Below are positions 47,514-56,838 of a DNA stretch of 64,000 nt, one piece after another. How positions within the stretch are numbered: the first letter of the stretch is position 1; each line of letters starts with the position of its first letter. Source of the stretch: JAKQHY01 sp034429475 (GTDB lineage Bacteria > Chloroflexota > Anaerolineae > B4-G1 > SLSP01). The DNA lies in NCBI GenBank assembly GCA_034429475.1, contig DAOUGD010000296.1, positions 19,204 through 83,203 of the forward strand, given 5' to 3'. A model generated the notes under the pieces. The model worked only from the letters and a program-made list of their open reading frames with translations. It was not told the origin of the DNA and searched no databases. A program made the translations under genes and the position numbers.

Positions 47514-50366
47514 CTACCACGCTTCGCGCAAAATCTGCGTGACCTTCCGCCGGACGGTGTTGCGGGCGGCCAGCGCGGCGCTGATGACGCTCGCCAGCAC
47601 GACCATCACCAGGATCGCCGTCGTTGTCAGCCAGTCGAAGGTGAGGTGGGTGGGCGTGTTGCGCATCATGTTGTTGCTGACGTAGAATACGTAGCCCAGA
47701 ATCGTCCCGGCGGTGACGCCGGCCAGCGACGCGCTCACCGTCATCATCACCGATTCCAGCGCGAACGCGCCGATCAGCTCGCGGTTGCGCATCCCAATGG
47801 CCTTGAGCATCCCGATCTCCGTCCGCCGCACGTAGACCGCGACGTACACGACGGCAAAGACGCCAAAGATGCTGGTGATGAACGAGAGCACGGTCATAAT
47901 CAACATCAGCACGCGCATCGTGCGCATGGATTGCTCGGTCATGCGAATGTCCTCGGCGGTGGACTGCACCCACACCGACGATTTTTCCGCGAATAACTCG
48001 CGCAGGTCGCCCACGATCTCGGCATCGTCCACGCCCGGCGTGGTCGTCGCCAGGATGCGGTTGACGAGCGGTTTCTCGCGCTCGCTCGGCGCGCACGTCC
48101 CGCTGACGCACACCGTCTCTTTCGTGGGGTCGGTGGTCAGGCGGATGTAGGTGTCAAGCGAGACGAAGCCCGGCGATTGGCCCCAGCGCACGTAGTTCTC
48201 GTTGCGCGACAGGCCGTCAAAGCCCGGCATCCGCTCGATCAGGCCGACGATGCGCATCATCACGACGTGATCTTTGCCCGCGCCCGGCACGCGCACGAAG
48301 TCGCCGACGTGCAAATCCATAAATTCGGCGTAGCCGGCCCCCAGGATGATCGTGTCCGGTTCGGTCAAGACGGTCTCGAACATCTCCGGCCCGCCGACGG
48401 CGTACTCGGTCAGATCGCTGTAGACGATGCCATCCAGCGAGCCGGTGATCCCGGTGATCCGCACCGACGCATCGCGCAGGGCGACGCGGTTTTGCACTGC
48501 CGAACCATACTCGGCGGTCAGGCCTACCGCCCGATCAATGCCCGGCACGGCCCGGAACTCGTCCAGGAAACTGGGTTTGAGGTTGTCATCGTTCTCGCCC
48601 CCGAAGAAATACCAGCCCCAGCGCGCCACGCTGGCGACGATGGGCGCGCCGTTGTTGAAGCGGGCGGTCGTGTCGTAGTTGCGCTGCTCCAGGGCGGTCA
48701 TCGTCCCCAGGAAGGTGGGCAGTGTGGCGCTGAAGACGACCATCAGCGAGATAATCGTGTTGCGCTGCTTGGCGCGGATGAGGTTCGGCCCGGCGAAAAA
48801 GGCCAGCCGGGGAATGATCAGGTTGCTGATAGCAAGTAAGATATGCTCAAAGGGGATGGTCAGGGCGTAGAAGAGCAGGCTCACGCCGATGACCAGCAGC
48901 GCCATCCCGCCGAACATGAACGCGCTGACGATGGCCTCGTTGCCCTGGACGTAGAGGTAGTTGTTGCCGACGAAGATCAACCCCCACATAATCGTCAGGA
49001 CGACGCCGGCGATGACGATGCGCACGTCGAATTTGCGCGAGCGCAGCTTCGCCAGATCGTCAATTTGCAGGTTGTCGGCGGAACCGGGGTTGATGGCGTA
49101 GCGGACTTTGGTGGTGGCGGCTTTGCGCGCCGGCGCCAGCGCCGAAAGGCCCAGCACCACTATCGCAATGAGCGAGGCGCGCGTCATTGCCGCCGTGGTG
49201 ATCGTCATGTGGAATTCGATGCCCAGCTCGGCAATCTCGTCGCCCATGCTGCTGATGAGCGTGTTGGCAATCGGCGAGACGACCCAGAAGCTGAACGCCT
49301 GCCCGCCGATCACACCCAGGCCCACGCCCAGCGCGCCGATGATGGCGACTTCAATCATCACCTGGCTGAAGAGGTGACGCTGCTTGGCCCCCAGGATGCG
49401 CAGGAACGCCAAGTCGCGCCGCCGCTCTTCGACGTTGGTGTTGATGATGGAGTAGATGAGCAGGCCGACCACGCCCATCACCAAAAAGCCGTAGACCGCG
49501 CTGAGCGAGCGCAGCACCGCAAAAGCCACATCGCTAAAGTCCAACGCCTGCGCCTTGTCCAGCGAGAAGGTGTAATCTTCGATGCCGTTGGTCGTGTTCT
49601 TCAGCGCGTCGAACAGGTCTTCCGCAATCCGCCGCACACGGAAGATGGACGTCTGCGTGTTGACGGAACTGTACACCGCCTCGTCCAGCACCACGATCAG
49701 GCGTTCGGCGCGGCCCGGCATCCCCAGCCAGTCCTGCACCGTCGCCACGCTGGCGAGGACGCCGTTCTGACCGCCGCCGCCCAGCCCGGTCGCCAGCGCG
49801 ATGCCGCTCACGGTGAAGCGGCGCGTCACGCGGCTGGCGCTGCTGTTGGCGGGCAGCTCGTAGCCCTTCTGGCGCGACACCGGCAGGATGTAGCTCAGGT
49901 CAATCTCGTCGCCGACTTTGAGGCCAAACGTGTCCGCCGTCACCTTCAAGAGGACAACGCGGTCGCCTTCCAGGTTGTAGTCGCCTTCCAGCATCGTCAC
50001 CTGGCCGAGCTTGTCTTCCGGCGCGCGGGCCACGAGGGACCCGTTGCCCGGCTGTTTCCCGCCCTGGATTTCGACGGTGGCGAAGAAGCGGGGATAGACA
50101 GCCTTGACCTGCGGGTGCGCTTGCGCCAGAATCGGCGCGATTTTGCTGACTTCCACAAACTGGCTGGCGCTTGTCTCCGAGCGGCGTAGCGTGACATCAT
50201 GCTCCCCGGCCTCGCGCTCCACCAATTCCACGATCTGGCGTTGCAGCGATTCCACGCCGTTGTTCAAGGTGACCAGCATGGCGGTGACAACAAAAAGCGC
50301 CAGCACCATAATAACAGTGCGGGCTTTGTGGCGGGAAAAACTCTTGAGTACGTAACGAGCGATCAT
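47514..50366 (-). CDS. FtsX/MacB-type ABC permease
   Basis: A 950-residue permease with two FtsX units in one chain. An N-terminal membrane helix (about residues 17-36, TVIMVLALFVVTAMLVTLNN) is followed by a large extracytoplasmic domain (about 40-270), three helices (about 280-420), four middle helices (about 455-560), a second extracytoplasmic domain and a terminal helix group (about 810-935). Members of this family move lipoproteins or peptides with a LolD-like ATPase and a periplasmic adaptor, both encoded nearby (50499 and 44659). The substrate is unknown. Confidence 0.87.
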   Translation of the reverse strand: MIARYVLKSFSRHKARTVIMVLALFVVTAMLVTLNNGVESLQRQIVELVEREAGEHDVTLRRSETSASQFVEVSKIAPILAQAHPQVKAVYPRFFATVEIQGGKQPGNGSLVARAPEDKLGQVTMLEGDYNLEGDRVVLLKVTADTFGLKVGDEIDLSYILPVSRQKGYELPANSSASRVTRRFTVSGIALATGLGGGGQNGVLASVATVQDWLGMPGRAERLIVVLDEAVYSSVNTQTSIFRVRRIAEDLFDALKNTTNGIEDYTFSLDKAQALDFSDVAFAVLRSLSAVYGFLVMGVVGLLIYSIINTNVEERRRDLAFLRILGAKQRHLFSQVMIEVAIIGALGVGLGVIGGQAFSFWVVSPIANTLISSMGDEIAELGIEFHMTITTAAMTRASLIAIVVLGLSALAPARKAATTKVRYAINPGSADNLQIDDLAKLRSRKFDVRIVIAGVVLTIMWGLIFVGNNYLYVQGNEAIVSAFMFGGMALLVIGVSLLFYALTIPFEHILLAISNLIIPRLAFFAGPNLIRAKQRNTIISLMVVFSATLPTFLGTMTALEQRNYDTTARFNNGAPIVASVARWGWYFFGGENDDNLKPSFLDEFRAVPGIDRAVGLTAEYGSAVQNRVALRDASVRITGITGSLDGIVYSDLTEYAVGGPEMFETVLTEPDTIILGAGYAEFMDLHVGDFVRVPGAGKDHVVMMRIVGLIERMPGFDGLSRNENYVRWGQSPGFVSLDTYIRLTTDPTKETVCVSGTCAPSEREKPLVNRILATTTPGVDDAEIVGDLRELFAEKSSVWVQSTAEDIRMTEQSMRTMRVLMLIMTVLSFITSIFGVFAVVYVAVYVRRTEIGMLKAIGMRNRELIGAFALESVMMTVSASLAGVTAGTILGYVFYVSNNMMRNTPTHLTFDWLTTTAILVMVVLASVISAALAARNTVRRKVTQILREAW

Positions 50367-50396
50367 AAGTGTTGACTCTCAGTTTCCAGGATCATT

Positions 50397-50468
50397 GGAC
50401 GCAGATTTTCGCAGATGAACGCGGATTTTTTAAAAATTATCTGCGTGCATCTGCGTACATCTGCGTCC
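50397..50468. repeat. tandem-unit hairpin (GCAGAT family)
   Basis: GGACGCAGATTTTCGCAGAT and GAACGCGGAT on the left face ATCTGCGTGCATCTGCGTA and CATCTGCGTCC on the right. It lies in the 132-bp gap between the permease and ATPase genes of the same operon. Confidence 0.75.
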
Positions 50469-50498
50469 TATTTAAAAGGATGACGGAAGTTTTGAACT

Positions 50499-51191
50499 TC
50501 AGACACCATTGCCATCTTCGATGATGTGCCCGTCGCGCAATTGGATGATTCGGCTGGCAAATTTTGCCATGCGCGGGTCGTGCGTGACGTACACCACCGT
50601 TGTCCCCTGCTCTTTGTTAAGCTTGGCGATGATCTCCATCACCTCGAAGCCGGTGACGGAGTCGAGGTCGCCGGTGATCTCGTCGCCGATGAGGATGGGC
50701 GGGTCGTTGGCGAGGGCGCGGGCGATGGCGACGCGCTGCTGCTGTCCGCCGGAAAGCTCGCTTGGGTAGTGCTGCGCGCGGTCGGCCAGGCCCACTTCTT
50801 CCAGCAGCTTCTCGGCTTTGCGGCGGCGCTCGCGGCGGGATTTGCCCGCCAGCGCCATCGGCGTCTCGACGTTCTCGCGCGCGGTGAAGTTCGCCAGCAG
50901 GTTGTAGTTCTGGAAGATGAAGCCCATCTTGGTCAGCCGCAGTTCGGAGAGGCGGTCTTCGGACAGGGAGACGATGTTTTCGCCGTCCACGATCACGTGA
51001 CCCCGGCTCGGCTCTTCCAGCCCGCCGATGATGTTGAGCAGCGTGGTCTTGCCGGAGCCGCTTGGCCCCATCAGGCAGATCATCTCGCCGCGTTCCACGT
51101 TGACCGTGACGCCGCGCAGGGCTTGCACCGCTTCCTTGCCCATCAAAAACGATTTGTGGATATTTTCACAGGTTACGACAAAGTCACTCAT
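50499..51191 (-). CDS. LolD/MacB-like ABC ATPase
   Basis: A 230-residue ATPase. Walker A is GPSGSGKTTLLN (about residues 42-53), Q-loop FIFQNYNLLANF, signature LSGGQQQRVAIA and Walker B PPILIGDEITGDLDS. The length and sequence are standard for MacB/LolD/FtsE-type subunits. It energises the FtsX-type permease encoded just downstream on the same strand. Confidence 0.92.
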   Translation of the reverse strand: MSDFVVTCENIHKSFLMGKEAVQALRGVTVNVERGEMICLMGPSGSGKTTLLNIIGGLEEPSRGHVIVDGENIVSLSEDRLSELRLTKMGFIFQNYNLLANFTARENVETPMALAGKSRRERRRKAEKLLEEVGLADRAQHYPSELSGGQQQRVAIARALANDPPILIGDEITGDLDSVTGFEVMEIIAKLNKEQGTTVVYVTHDPRMAKFASRIIQLRDGHIIEDGNGV

Positions 51192-51211
51192 AGTTCACGT
51201 CCATTCTTGGA

Positions 51212-51260
51212 TGAAACGTGAAACGTGAAACGTGAGGCCATCACGTTTCACGTTTCACGT
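51212..51260. repeat. tandem-unit hairpin (CGTGAAA family)
   Basis: TGAAACGTGAAACGTGAAAC (continuing to 51235) faces TCACGTTTCACGTTTCACGT (51241-51260) with a 5-base loop. It lies between the lipoprotein gene and the ATPase gene and is nearly identical in unit to 45868-45924. Confidence 0.8.
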
Positions 51261-51387
51261 CTCCTATACAGAGCATCATTTCTCTGAAACGACTCCACTC
51301 CATTGTACCGGGGATAGTCCGGCGCGTCTACTGTAGAAAGCTACAGGGTTAACGCTTACCCATGATTCAACGCATTTACATGGCATT

Positions 51388-54069
51388 TTATTCGGTCCAT
51401 TGCACGGGAATCGCGCCTTCGGGCAAAGCCAGGGGCGTCGCCCGGCTTGTGGACAGGGTGTATTGTAGCACTTGCCCATCCTGCACATAGACGCCCGATG
51501 CGCCGTCCGGCGCCCATACCCACGCCTCGCCCGGCAATCGCACTTCACCGGTCCCCGTTGTGTCCAGCAGCCAGAGTCCGCTGCGCGCCGCGTTGTTCTC
51601 CCAGAACTGCCCAACAAGCCATCGCCCGTCAGAGCTCCACGCCGGATTGGGGTCCCAACCATCCGCACCATAGACGAGTGCATAGGGATGCAGGATTCGA
51701 TGCGTCTGCGCCGCTATATCGAAAATGACCACCGCGTCTGCTTGAGTCGTATTCGACAGCACACCGCGTCCCATCCAGGCTAGGCGCGCCCCATCCGGCG
51801 ACCAGGCCGGGTGCATCAACCGTGCATTCGGCAGCAGCGTCAGGCCATAGGCGGTCACGTCAAAGGTGGTCGCGCCGCGCTGTAAGTTGTACAGCCACGG
51901 GTAGCCTTCCCGGTCGTAGGCGATAGTTTGCCCATCAGGGGCGGGAGCGGGCGGTCCGTAGGAGAGGTCGCCATCCAACAACCGGTAGCCCTCCGTACCG
52001 ACCACATCGAGCAGCGCCAAGAGCCCCGTTGTGCCCGGTCGCTCCTGCTCCAGATTCCACACGCCCATCACGGCCCAACCGGGGCGAGCCGGCCACCACC
52101 ACGCGCAGCAGGGGCTATGGTTTTGCCCGTCCACCAGCAGTTTTTGCGCGCCGCTCGTGAAGTCGCGCCAGAAGAGCTGCTGCGTCTCTCCGGCGGGCTG
52201 CACCTCCAACGCCTGCGTGCCGGATGGCGACAGGATCGCCGCCGGGTTGTCGGTCAACAATACAGGTTCCCCGGAATCGGACACGCGCCACAGCTCCGTC
52301 CCCACCCGGTAGACCAACCCGGCCAGCGTGGCGGGGAGGGGTGGCGTCGGCGAGGGTGTGGGGGTGGCGGTAGGGGATGGCGTGGTGGTCGGCGTGGGGG
52401 TCTTGGTGGGCGTCGGCGTGGCGGTGGGCGTGGGGGTAGCCGTGGGCGTCGGCGTGGCGGTGGACGTGGCGGGAGCCGTGCCGGTGGCGACCGATGTAGC
52501 CCGGCGTGTCGGCGTCGGCGTCGGCGTGGGCGTTGGGGATGGTGTGGCGGTCGCCGTCGGCAATGGCGTCGGCGTCGCGGTTGGCGATGGCGTCAACGTC
52601 GGCGTAACCGTCCCCCCCTCTCCCTCTCTCCCCCTCTCCCCCTCTTCCCGAGGCAGCGCTACCGGCGCATAGGCCAGCAGCCGTTCCCACGCACAGCCAT
52701 TCGCGCACTCCGGCATTGGCAGGCCGGTGAGCAAGACAGTGTCATCGCCATCATCCAACGATGTCACGCGCACTTCCGTCATCCCGTCCGTGACGCGCGC
52801 GTAAAGCACCTGCGTCCCTTCCGCCGACCAATGCGGCCAGCCGTCCACGGCGTCGCCGGGAGAGGTGATCTGCCGCACTTCGCCGGTCGCGGGCGCGATG
52901 GCGTAGATGGCGCGCCCGGTCAAGTCGCCGTCCGCGCGGATGGGGGCGGCGGCGTAAGCCAGCCACGTCCCGTCGGGCGACCAGGCCGGCTCGGCGGCGG
53001 AGACGTTGTCGCCGGTGAGCGGCGTGATCTGGCCGGTGAGGGGGTCGAGCAGGGCCAACGTCCTGGTGGGGCCATTGTTCACGATGAAAGCCAGAATGAT
53101 CGGTTGCGTGGGGTGCCAGACAAAATCCGCTTTCTGTATCCCCACATTGACGCCCACGGCATGACTCTGACCGGAGCTTCCATCTATCAAATCCAACGGA
53201 AAGGGGCCGGCGGCAGCCGAAGAAGCAGCGCGGGCAGCCAGCAGGAGGCGCGTGCCGGGCGCCCAGTCGAGCAGGTGATACGTCGCCGTCGTGGTCGTGG
53301 TCAAGGGCGCGCCCCCGCGCACCGTTGTATAAATCGCTGCGCCGGTCTGCCGCCAGGCGATCCGGCCGTCGGGCGATAAGCTCAAGCTGGTGGGTGGATC
53401 AAGTTCCAGCGTCCCGGCCGGCAACAAGGAAGCACGCTGTCCGCTGGGGAAGGCGATGGCTTCCAGGCCCCCCTCCGCTGTGACGGAGACCAGCCAATCG
53501 GCGCCGCCAGGTAGCGCACCCGGCAAAGCCCAGAATGGGGTGACAGAGGCCGTGGGCGTGATGATGGCGACCGTTGCGCCGTCGTAGGATTGCACGGTCA
53601 ACGCACCCGCGTCCGTGGTGCGGAGCAGGTACGCGCCGGACGGCGACCAGGCCAGGGGGACGCCAGGGGCAGCGCCCTGGGGCCAGGCGTCGCCGGAGGC
53701 CAGGTCGAGCACGGTGATGGCGTTATTGTAAGGCAGGCGGGAATCCACAAAGGCCAGCCGCCCGCCGACGAGCGGAGCGGATTGCAGGCAGCCCGGCAGT
53801 CCGGGGTAAACGTCGGCGCAGCTCGACGCCGTTTGAGGGCGCGGGGTGGTGGTGGGCAGCAGGGTGGCGGTGGGCGATGGGGTCTGTGTGGGCGTGGCCG
53901 TTTGCGTGGGCGTGGGCGATGGGGTGTGCGTGGGCGGCAGGGTTGGAGAGGCCGTCGCTGTGGGTGTGGGCGGCGGGGTCGGGGTCGTGCAGGCCGCTAT
54001 CACCAGCAGGGTGAGGCCCAGAACGAGGCGTGAGCAAAAGTCGAAAGGCGAAAATCGAAAATTGTGCAT
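51388..54069 (-). CDS. TP-rich lipoprotein with TolB-like beta-propellers
   Basis: An 893-residue exported protein. The signal peptide ends in the lipobox LLVIAAC (Cys24). A Thr/Pro-rich linker follows (about residues 25-85) and a second long TP-rich linker is at about 485-575, both made of short (TP)n units from G-rich tandem DNA repeats (52330-52610; 53850-53980). The two folded parts carry WD40/TolB-type phrases (WSPSGAYLLR, WSPDGTWLAYAA, WSPDGARLAWMG, WSSDGRWLVG), implying two propellers. I chose ATG 54069 because upstream residues give no signal peptide. It is a likely surface protein of unknown ligand. Confidence 0.78.
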   Translation of the reverse strand: MHNFRFSPFDFCSRLVLGLTLLVIAACTTPTPPPTPTATASPTLPPTHTPSPTPTQTATPTQTPSPTATLLPTTTPRPQTASSCADVYPGLPGCLQSAPLVGGRLAFVDSRLPYNNAITVLDLASGDAWPQGAAPGVPLAWSPSGAYLLRTTDAGALTVQSYDGATVAIITPTASVTPFWALPGALPGGADWLVSVTAEGGLEAIAFPSGQRASLLPAGTLELDPPTSLSLSPDGRIAWRQTGAAIYTTVRGGAPLTTTTTATYHLLDWAPGTRLLLAARAASSAAAGPFPLDLIDGSSGQSHAVGVNVGIQKADFVWHPTQPIILAFIVNNGPTRTLALLDPLTGQITPLTGDNVSAAEPAWSPDGTWLAYAAAPIRADGDLTGRAIYAIAPATGEVRQITSPGDAVDGWPHWSAEGTQVLYARVTDGMTEVRVTSLDDGDDTVLLTGLPMPECANGCAWERLLAYAPVALPREEGERGREGEGGTVTPTLTPSPTATPTPLPTATATPSPTPTPTPTPTRRATSVATGTAPATSTATPTPTATPTPTATPTPTKTPTPTTTPSPTATPTPSPTPPLPATLAGLVYRVGTELWRVSDSGEPVLLTDNPAAILSPSGTQALEVQPAGETQQLFWRDFTSGAQKLLVDGQNHSPCCAWWWPARPGWAVMGVWNLEQERPGTTGLLALLDVVGTEGYRLLDGDLSYGPPAPAPDGQTIAYDREGYPWLYNLQRGATTFDVTAYGLTLLPNARLMHPAWSPDGARLAWMGRGVLSNTTQADAVVIFDIAAQTHRILHPYALVYGADGWDPNPAWSSDGRWLVGQFWENNAARSGLWLLDTTGTGEVRLPGEAWVWAPDGASGVYVQDGQVLQYTLSTSRATPLALPEGAIPVQWTE

Positions 54070-54469
54070 GATGCGTTTTACCGGGACTGATTTGTTGGCC
54101 CGTGTCGGATGACCGGCGGGCAACACCAGCCCCAAGTATAACACAAACGGGAAAGACGAAAGCTGCGCCAATCGCATGTACGGCGCCGGCAACTTATGTG
54201 AACAGTCGCGCCGCCACTGCCTTGGCCAATTGTGCTGGTGGCATTTTCTGGCTGCTGCGCGGGGGGAAGTGGAAGGTGCAGGTTGGGGCAACATCAAAGG
54301 CAACTATCCCCATGGATCCGGGATGGCAACCGCAGAAGCGAGCCATGTATGCCCTATGCTTCTGTGGTTACCCCCATCTTATTTATGTGGTAACAGGCCA
54401 CACTACCGGCGGCGTTTCCTCCATGTATTCAACGTTGCTATGCCATAGCCGCTGCATTTTCGAGCGGGG

Positions 54470-54504
54470 AGCGCATGGTCAGGTGGGGGATGTTACCATG
54501 CGCT
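54470..54504. repeat. inverted repeat downstream of the tRNA-Val fragment
   Basis: AGCGCATGGT (54470-54479) pairs with ACCATGCGCT (54495-54504) over 15 bases. It could be the former tRNA terminator on the minus strand, but no T-run follows. The rest of the 737-bp gap 54070-54806 shows no convincing gene. Confidence 0.5.
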
Positions 54505-54510
54505 CTAAGA

Positions 54511-54557
54511 TGGGCGAGCAGAGACTCGAACTCTGGACCTCACGGATGTGAACCGTG
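54511..54557 (-). pseudogene. 3' half of a tRNA-Val (anticodon CAC)
   Basis: On the minus strand: anticodon arm CACGG-TTCACAT-CCGTG, variable loop AGGTC, T arm CAGAG-TTCGAGT-CTCTG and acceptor strand CTCGCCC with discriminator A. All stems are intact, but there is no D arm or 5' acceptor strand to the right, where CCCCCCAACC and unrelated sequence stand. Starting exactly at the anticodon stem is what an attachment site for an integrase would leave. Confidence 0.75.
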
Positions 54558-54744
54558 TCCCCCCAACCTCTTACCTCAGTCGCAATGGCGGCCATTCTCG
54601 CATAACCGTGAGGCGCGTGGTTGAGGAAACCGTGTGCCCCTCGGTAGAAGTCCACTTATCACAGTATTTATACCACAATGACGTGAAAGGGAAAGTTGCT
54701 TTGCTATTGAACCCTTGTACAATGAGAACCACTTGAGGATGAAG

Positions 54745-54787
54745 CCCCGAACAAGTTCGGGAGTCCGGAATCCCAACTTGTTGGGGG
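54745..54787. repeat. hairpin repeat before the Fic gene
   Basis: CCCCGAACAAGTTCGGGA (54745-54762) pairs with TCCCAACTTGTTGGGG (54771-54786) apart from two bulged bases. Each half is itself palindromic. It lies just upstream of the Fic gene RBS. Confidence 0.6.
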
Positions 54788-54806
54788 CATAAGAGAAGGA
54801 ACAGCG

Positions 54807-55901
54807 ATGCTATTGAAGTACACCTTTACCCCGGCCATAGTGCGCGCCCTGATGGACATTGAGGCTGCGCGCCAGGCCGTGACCATGACCGTGCTGCCGC
54901 TCCCTGTCGCCGAACGGCTGCGCCAGCAAGCGCGGGTGCGTTCGACGCACTACTCCACCCGCATTGAAGGCAACCGGCTGACGTTGGCCGAAGCTGAGGC
55001 GGTGGTATTGACGGAGCGCCGTATTCCCGGTCGGGAGCGCGACGTTGGCGAGGTGCGCAATTACTATCGCACCTTGCAGCAGATCGAGGCGTGGGTTGCT
55101 CAGCAGGCGCCCATTACCGAGGCCGCCATCAGGCGTCTCCACGCGCTGATTTTCACCGGGCCGCGCGCCCGTCCGACGCCCTACCGCGATGGGCAAAACG
55201 TCATCCGGGATGCGGCGACGGGGGCCATCGTCTATATGCCGCCAGAAGCGGGGGACGTGCCGGGCATGATGGGGGAATTGGTGAGCTGGTTATCTCAGGC
55301 GGGGCGCGAGGGATTACCGGCGCCGGTTATTGCCGGATTAGCGCACTACCAGTTCGTGACCATCCATCCCTTCTACGATGGGAATGGCCGCACAGCGCGC
55401 GCGCTGGCGACCTGGCTGCTCTACCAGTACGGCTACGATCTGGGACGCTTCTATAGCCTGGAAGAAGTCTACGTCCGCGACTTACCTGCCTATTACGCAG
55501 CGTTGCAAACGCATCCCCATCATAACTATTATGAAGGCCGCGCCACTGCCGATTTGACCGATTGGCTGGCCTACTTCTTGCAGAGTATGGCTGAAGAATT
55601 TCAACGGGTGGCTGCTGAAGTGCGTACCTACGCCGAATCACCGGCGGCGCCTGAGCCGGTTCTCTTGCAGCGCCTCGACCGCCGGGCGCGCCTGGTGCTG
55701 GGATTGTTTACCCACCAGGAAACCGTGACCACGCAAGAGGTCGCCCGCGCGTTGGGCCTGGCGCCCCGCACCGCGCGCGATCTGCTGACCGAGTGGGTGG
55801 TGGCTGGTTGGCTAGAAGTCGCCGTGCCTTCGCGCCGGGCGCGCTGTTACCGTTTATCGGCGGAATATCGGCAGTTTATCGGCGATTTATCGGCGGAATA
55901 A
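54807..55901 (+). CDS. Fic-domain protein (class II, with C-terminal HTH)
   Basis: A 364-residue Fic protein, normally an AMP-transferase on target proteins. The inhibitory helix STRIEGN lies at residues 50-56, upstream of the core (class II arrangement). The active motif is HPFYDGNGRTAR with catalytic His187. The flap region (YMPPEAGDVP, about 143-152) is present. Residues 290-350 form a winged helix-turn-helix (TTQEVARALGLAPRTARDLL). AGAAGGA precedes the ATG. It heads the right accessory gene run. The target is unknown; solitary Fic proteins of this type may regulate themselves or neighbours. Confidence 0.9.
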   Translation: MLLKYTFTPAIVRALMDIEAARQAVTMTVLPLPVAERLRQQARVRSTHYSTRIEGNRLTLAEAEAVVLTERRIPGRERDVGEVRNYYRTLQQIEAWVAQQAPITEAAIRRLHALIFTGPRARPTPYRDGQNVIRDAATGAIVYMPPEAGDVPGMMGELVSWLSQAGREGLPAPVIAGLAHYQFVTIHPFYDGNGRTARALATWLLYQYGYDLGRFYSLEEVYVRDLPAYYAALQTHPHHNYYEGRATADLTDWLAYFLQSMAEEFQRVAAEVRTYAESPAAPEPVLLQRLDRRARLVLGLFTHQETVTTQEVARALGLAPRTARDLLTEWVVAGWLEVAVPSRRARCYRLSAEYRQFIGDLSAE

Positions 55902-55915
55902 CAAGGGGTACGACT

Positions 55916-56770
55916 ATGGCAAATACTTATGACCATCCGGTAGTACCATTGCTGACTCTGGGAGATGTCCGTGGACAACGCGAATGGGCTGATTATGTCG
56001 CTTTGGGACTGACAGAGGCCCACATTCCCGCTTTGATCCAGATGGCGTTGGATGAAGACCTGCATTGGGCCGATTCAGAAAGTGCCGAGGTCTGGGCGCC
56101 AATCCACGCCTGGCGTGCGTTGGGGCAACTGCGCGCTGAGACTGCGGCGACTCCCCTGACGACACTCTTTGCTCATTTGGATGAAGACATCAATGATTGG
56201 GTATCTGAGGACCTGCCTGAGACTTTTGGGTTGATTGGACCGGCGGCGATCCCCGCCTTGCGCGATTTCCTGGCAGACGCCACGCATGGGGAATGGTCAC
56301 GTGCTGCGGCCTCTAACAGTCTGGTCAAAATCGCTCAATGCCATTCCCCATCTCGTGATGAAGTCATCGCCATCCTGTGTGCACAACTGGCGCACTTTGC
56401 CGAACAGGATCGCAATCTCAACGCCTGTCTGGTTGCCGATTTGGCGGCTGACCTGCGCGCTACTGAGGCAGCTCCGATCATTGAACAAGCCTTTGCCGCC
56501 GATACGGTGGATTTGACGATGATGGGAGACTGGGAAGACGTACAGATTGAATTGGGTTTGTTGGATGAGCGACAAACGCCACAACGGGATTATCTGGCCA
56601 TAGAGATGCCAGAGGTGGTGGAAACGCGCCGGATGTTGCAATCCCTTAAGGAGCAATTCCAAGCCCAATCAGCCAAGCCGGCCCGTTCCCTGGGTCGGAA
56701 TGAGCCGTGTTGGTGCGGCAGCGGGAAAAAGTACAAGCATTGTCACATGCAGGCGGATAAACAAAGGTGA
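55916..56770 (+). CDS. SEC-C motif protein
   Basis: A 284-residue protein. Residues 1-240 are helical, HEAT-like repeats (HIPALIQMALDEDLHW, LIGPAAIPALRDFLAD). Residues 262-281 hold the SEC-C zinc motif (LGRNEPCWCGSGKKYKHCH), known from SecA and many small proteins, where it binds zinc and often a partner. I chose ATG 55916 after AAGGGGTACGACT; a longer frame lies in the end of the Fic gene. Its role is unknown; it is on the same strand and 14 bases after the Fic gene. Confidence 0.8.
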   Translation: MANTYDHPVVPLLTLGDVRGQREWADYVALGLTEAHIPALIQMALDEDLHWADSESAEVWAPIHAWRALGQLRAETAATPLTTLFAHLDEDINDWVSEDLPETFGLIGPAAIPALRDFLADATHGEWSRAAASNSLVKIAQCHSPSRDEVIAILCAQLAHFAEQDRNLNACLVADLAADLRATEAAPIIEQAFAADTVDLTMMGDWEDVQIELGLLDERQTPQRDYLAIEMPEVVETRRMLQSLKEQFQAQSAKPARSLGRNEPCWCGSGKKYKHCHMQADKQR

Positions 56771-56838
56771 AATGTTCATAGCCTCTGACGCCAGTGAAAT
56801 GTCGGCGGCTTACTGGCGGAATAGGGTGGAGGAATGTT

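Noticed and set aside
51928..53379. Plus-strand open frame within the TP-rich lipoprotein gene
   Set aside because: It arises from the GC-rich tandem repeats that encode the TP linkers on the other strand and has no motif.
54405..54460. Possible relic of an ABC transporter C-terminus (MQRLWH on the minus strand, as in the gene at 26150)
   Set aside because: Similarity covers only about 45 bp and six residues; too short to separate from chance, and no upstream ATPase sequence remains.
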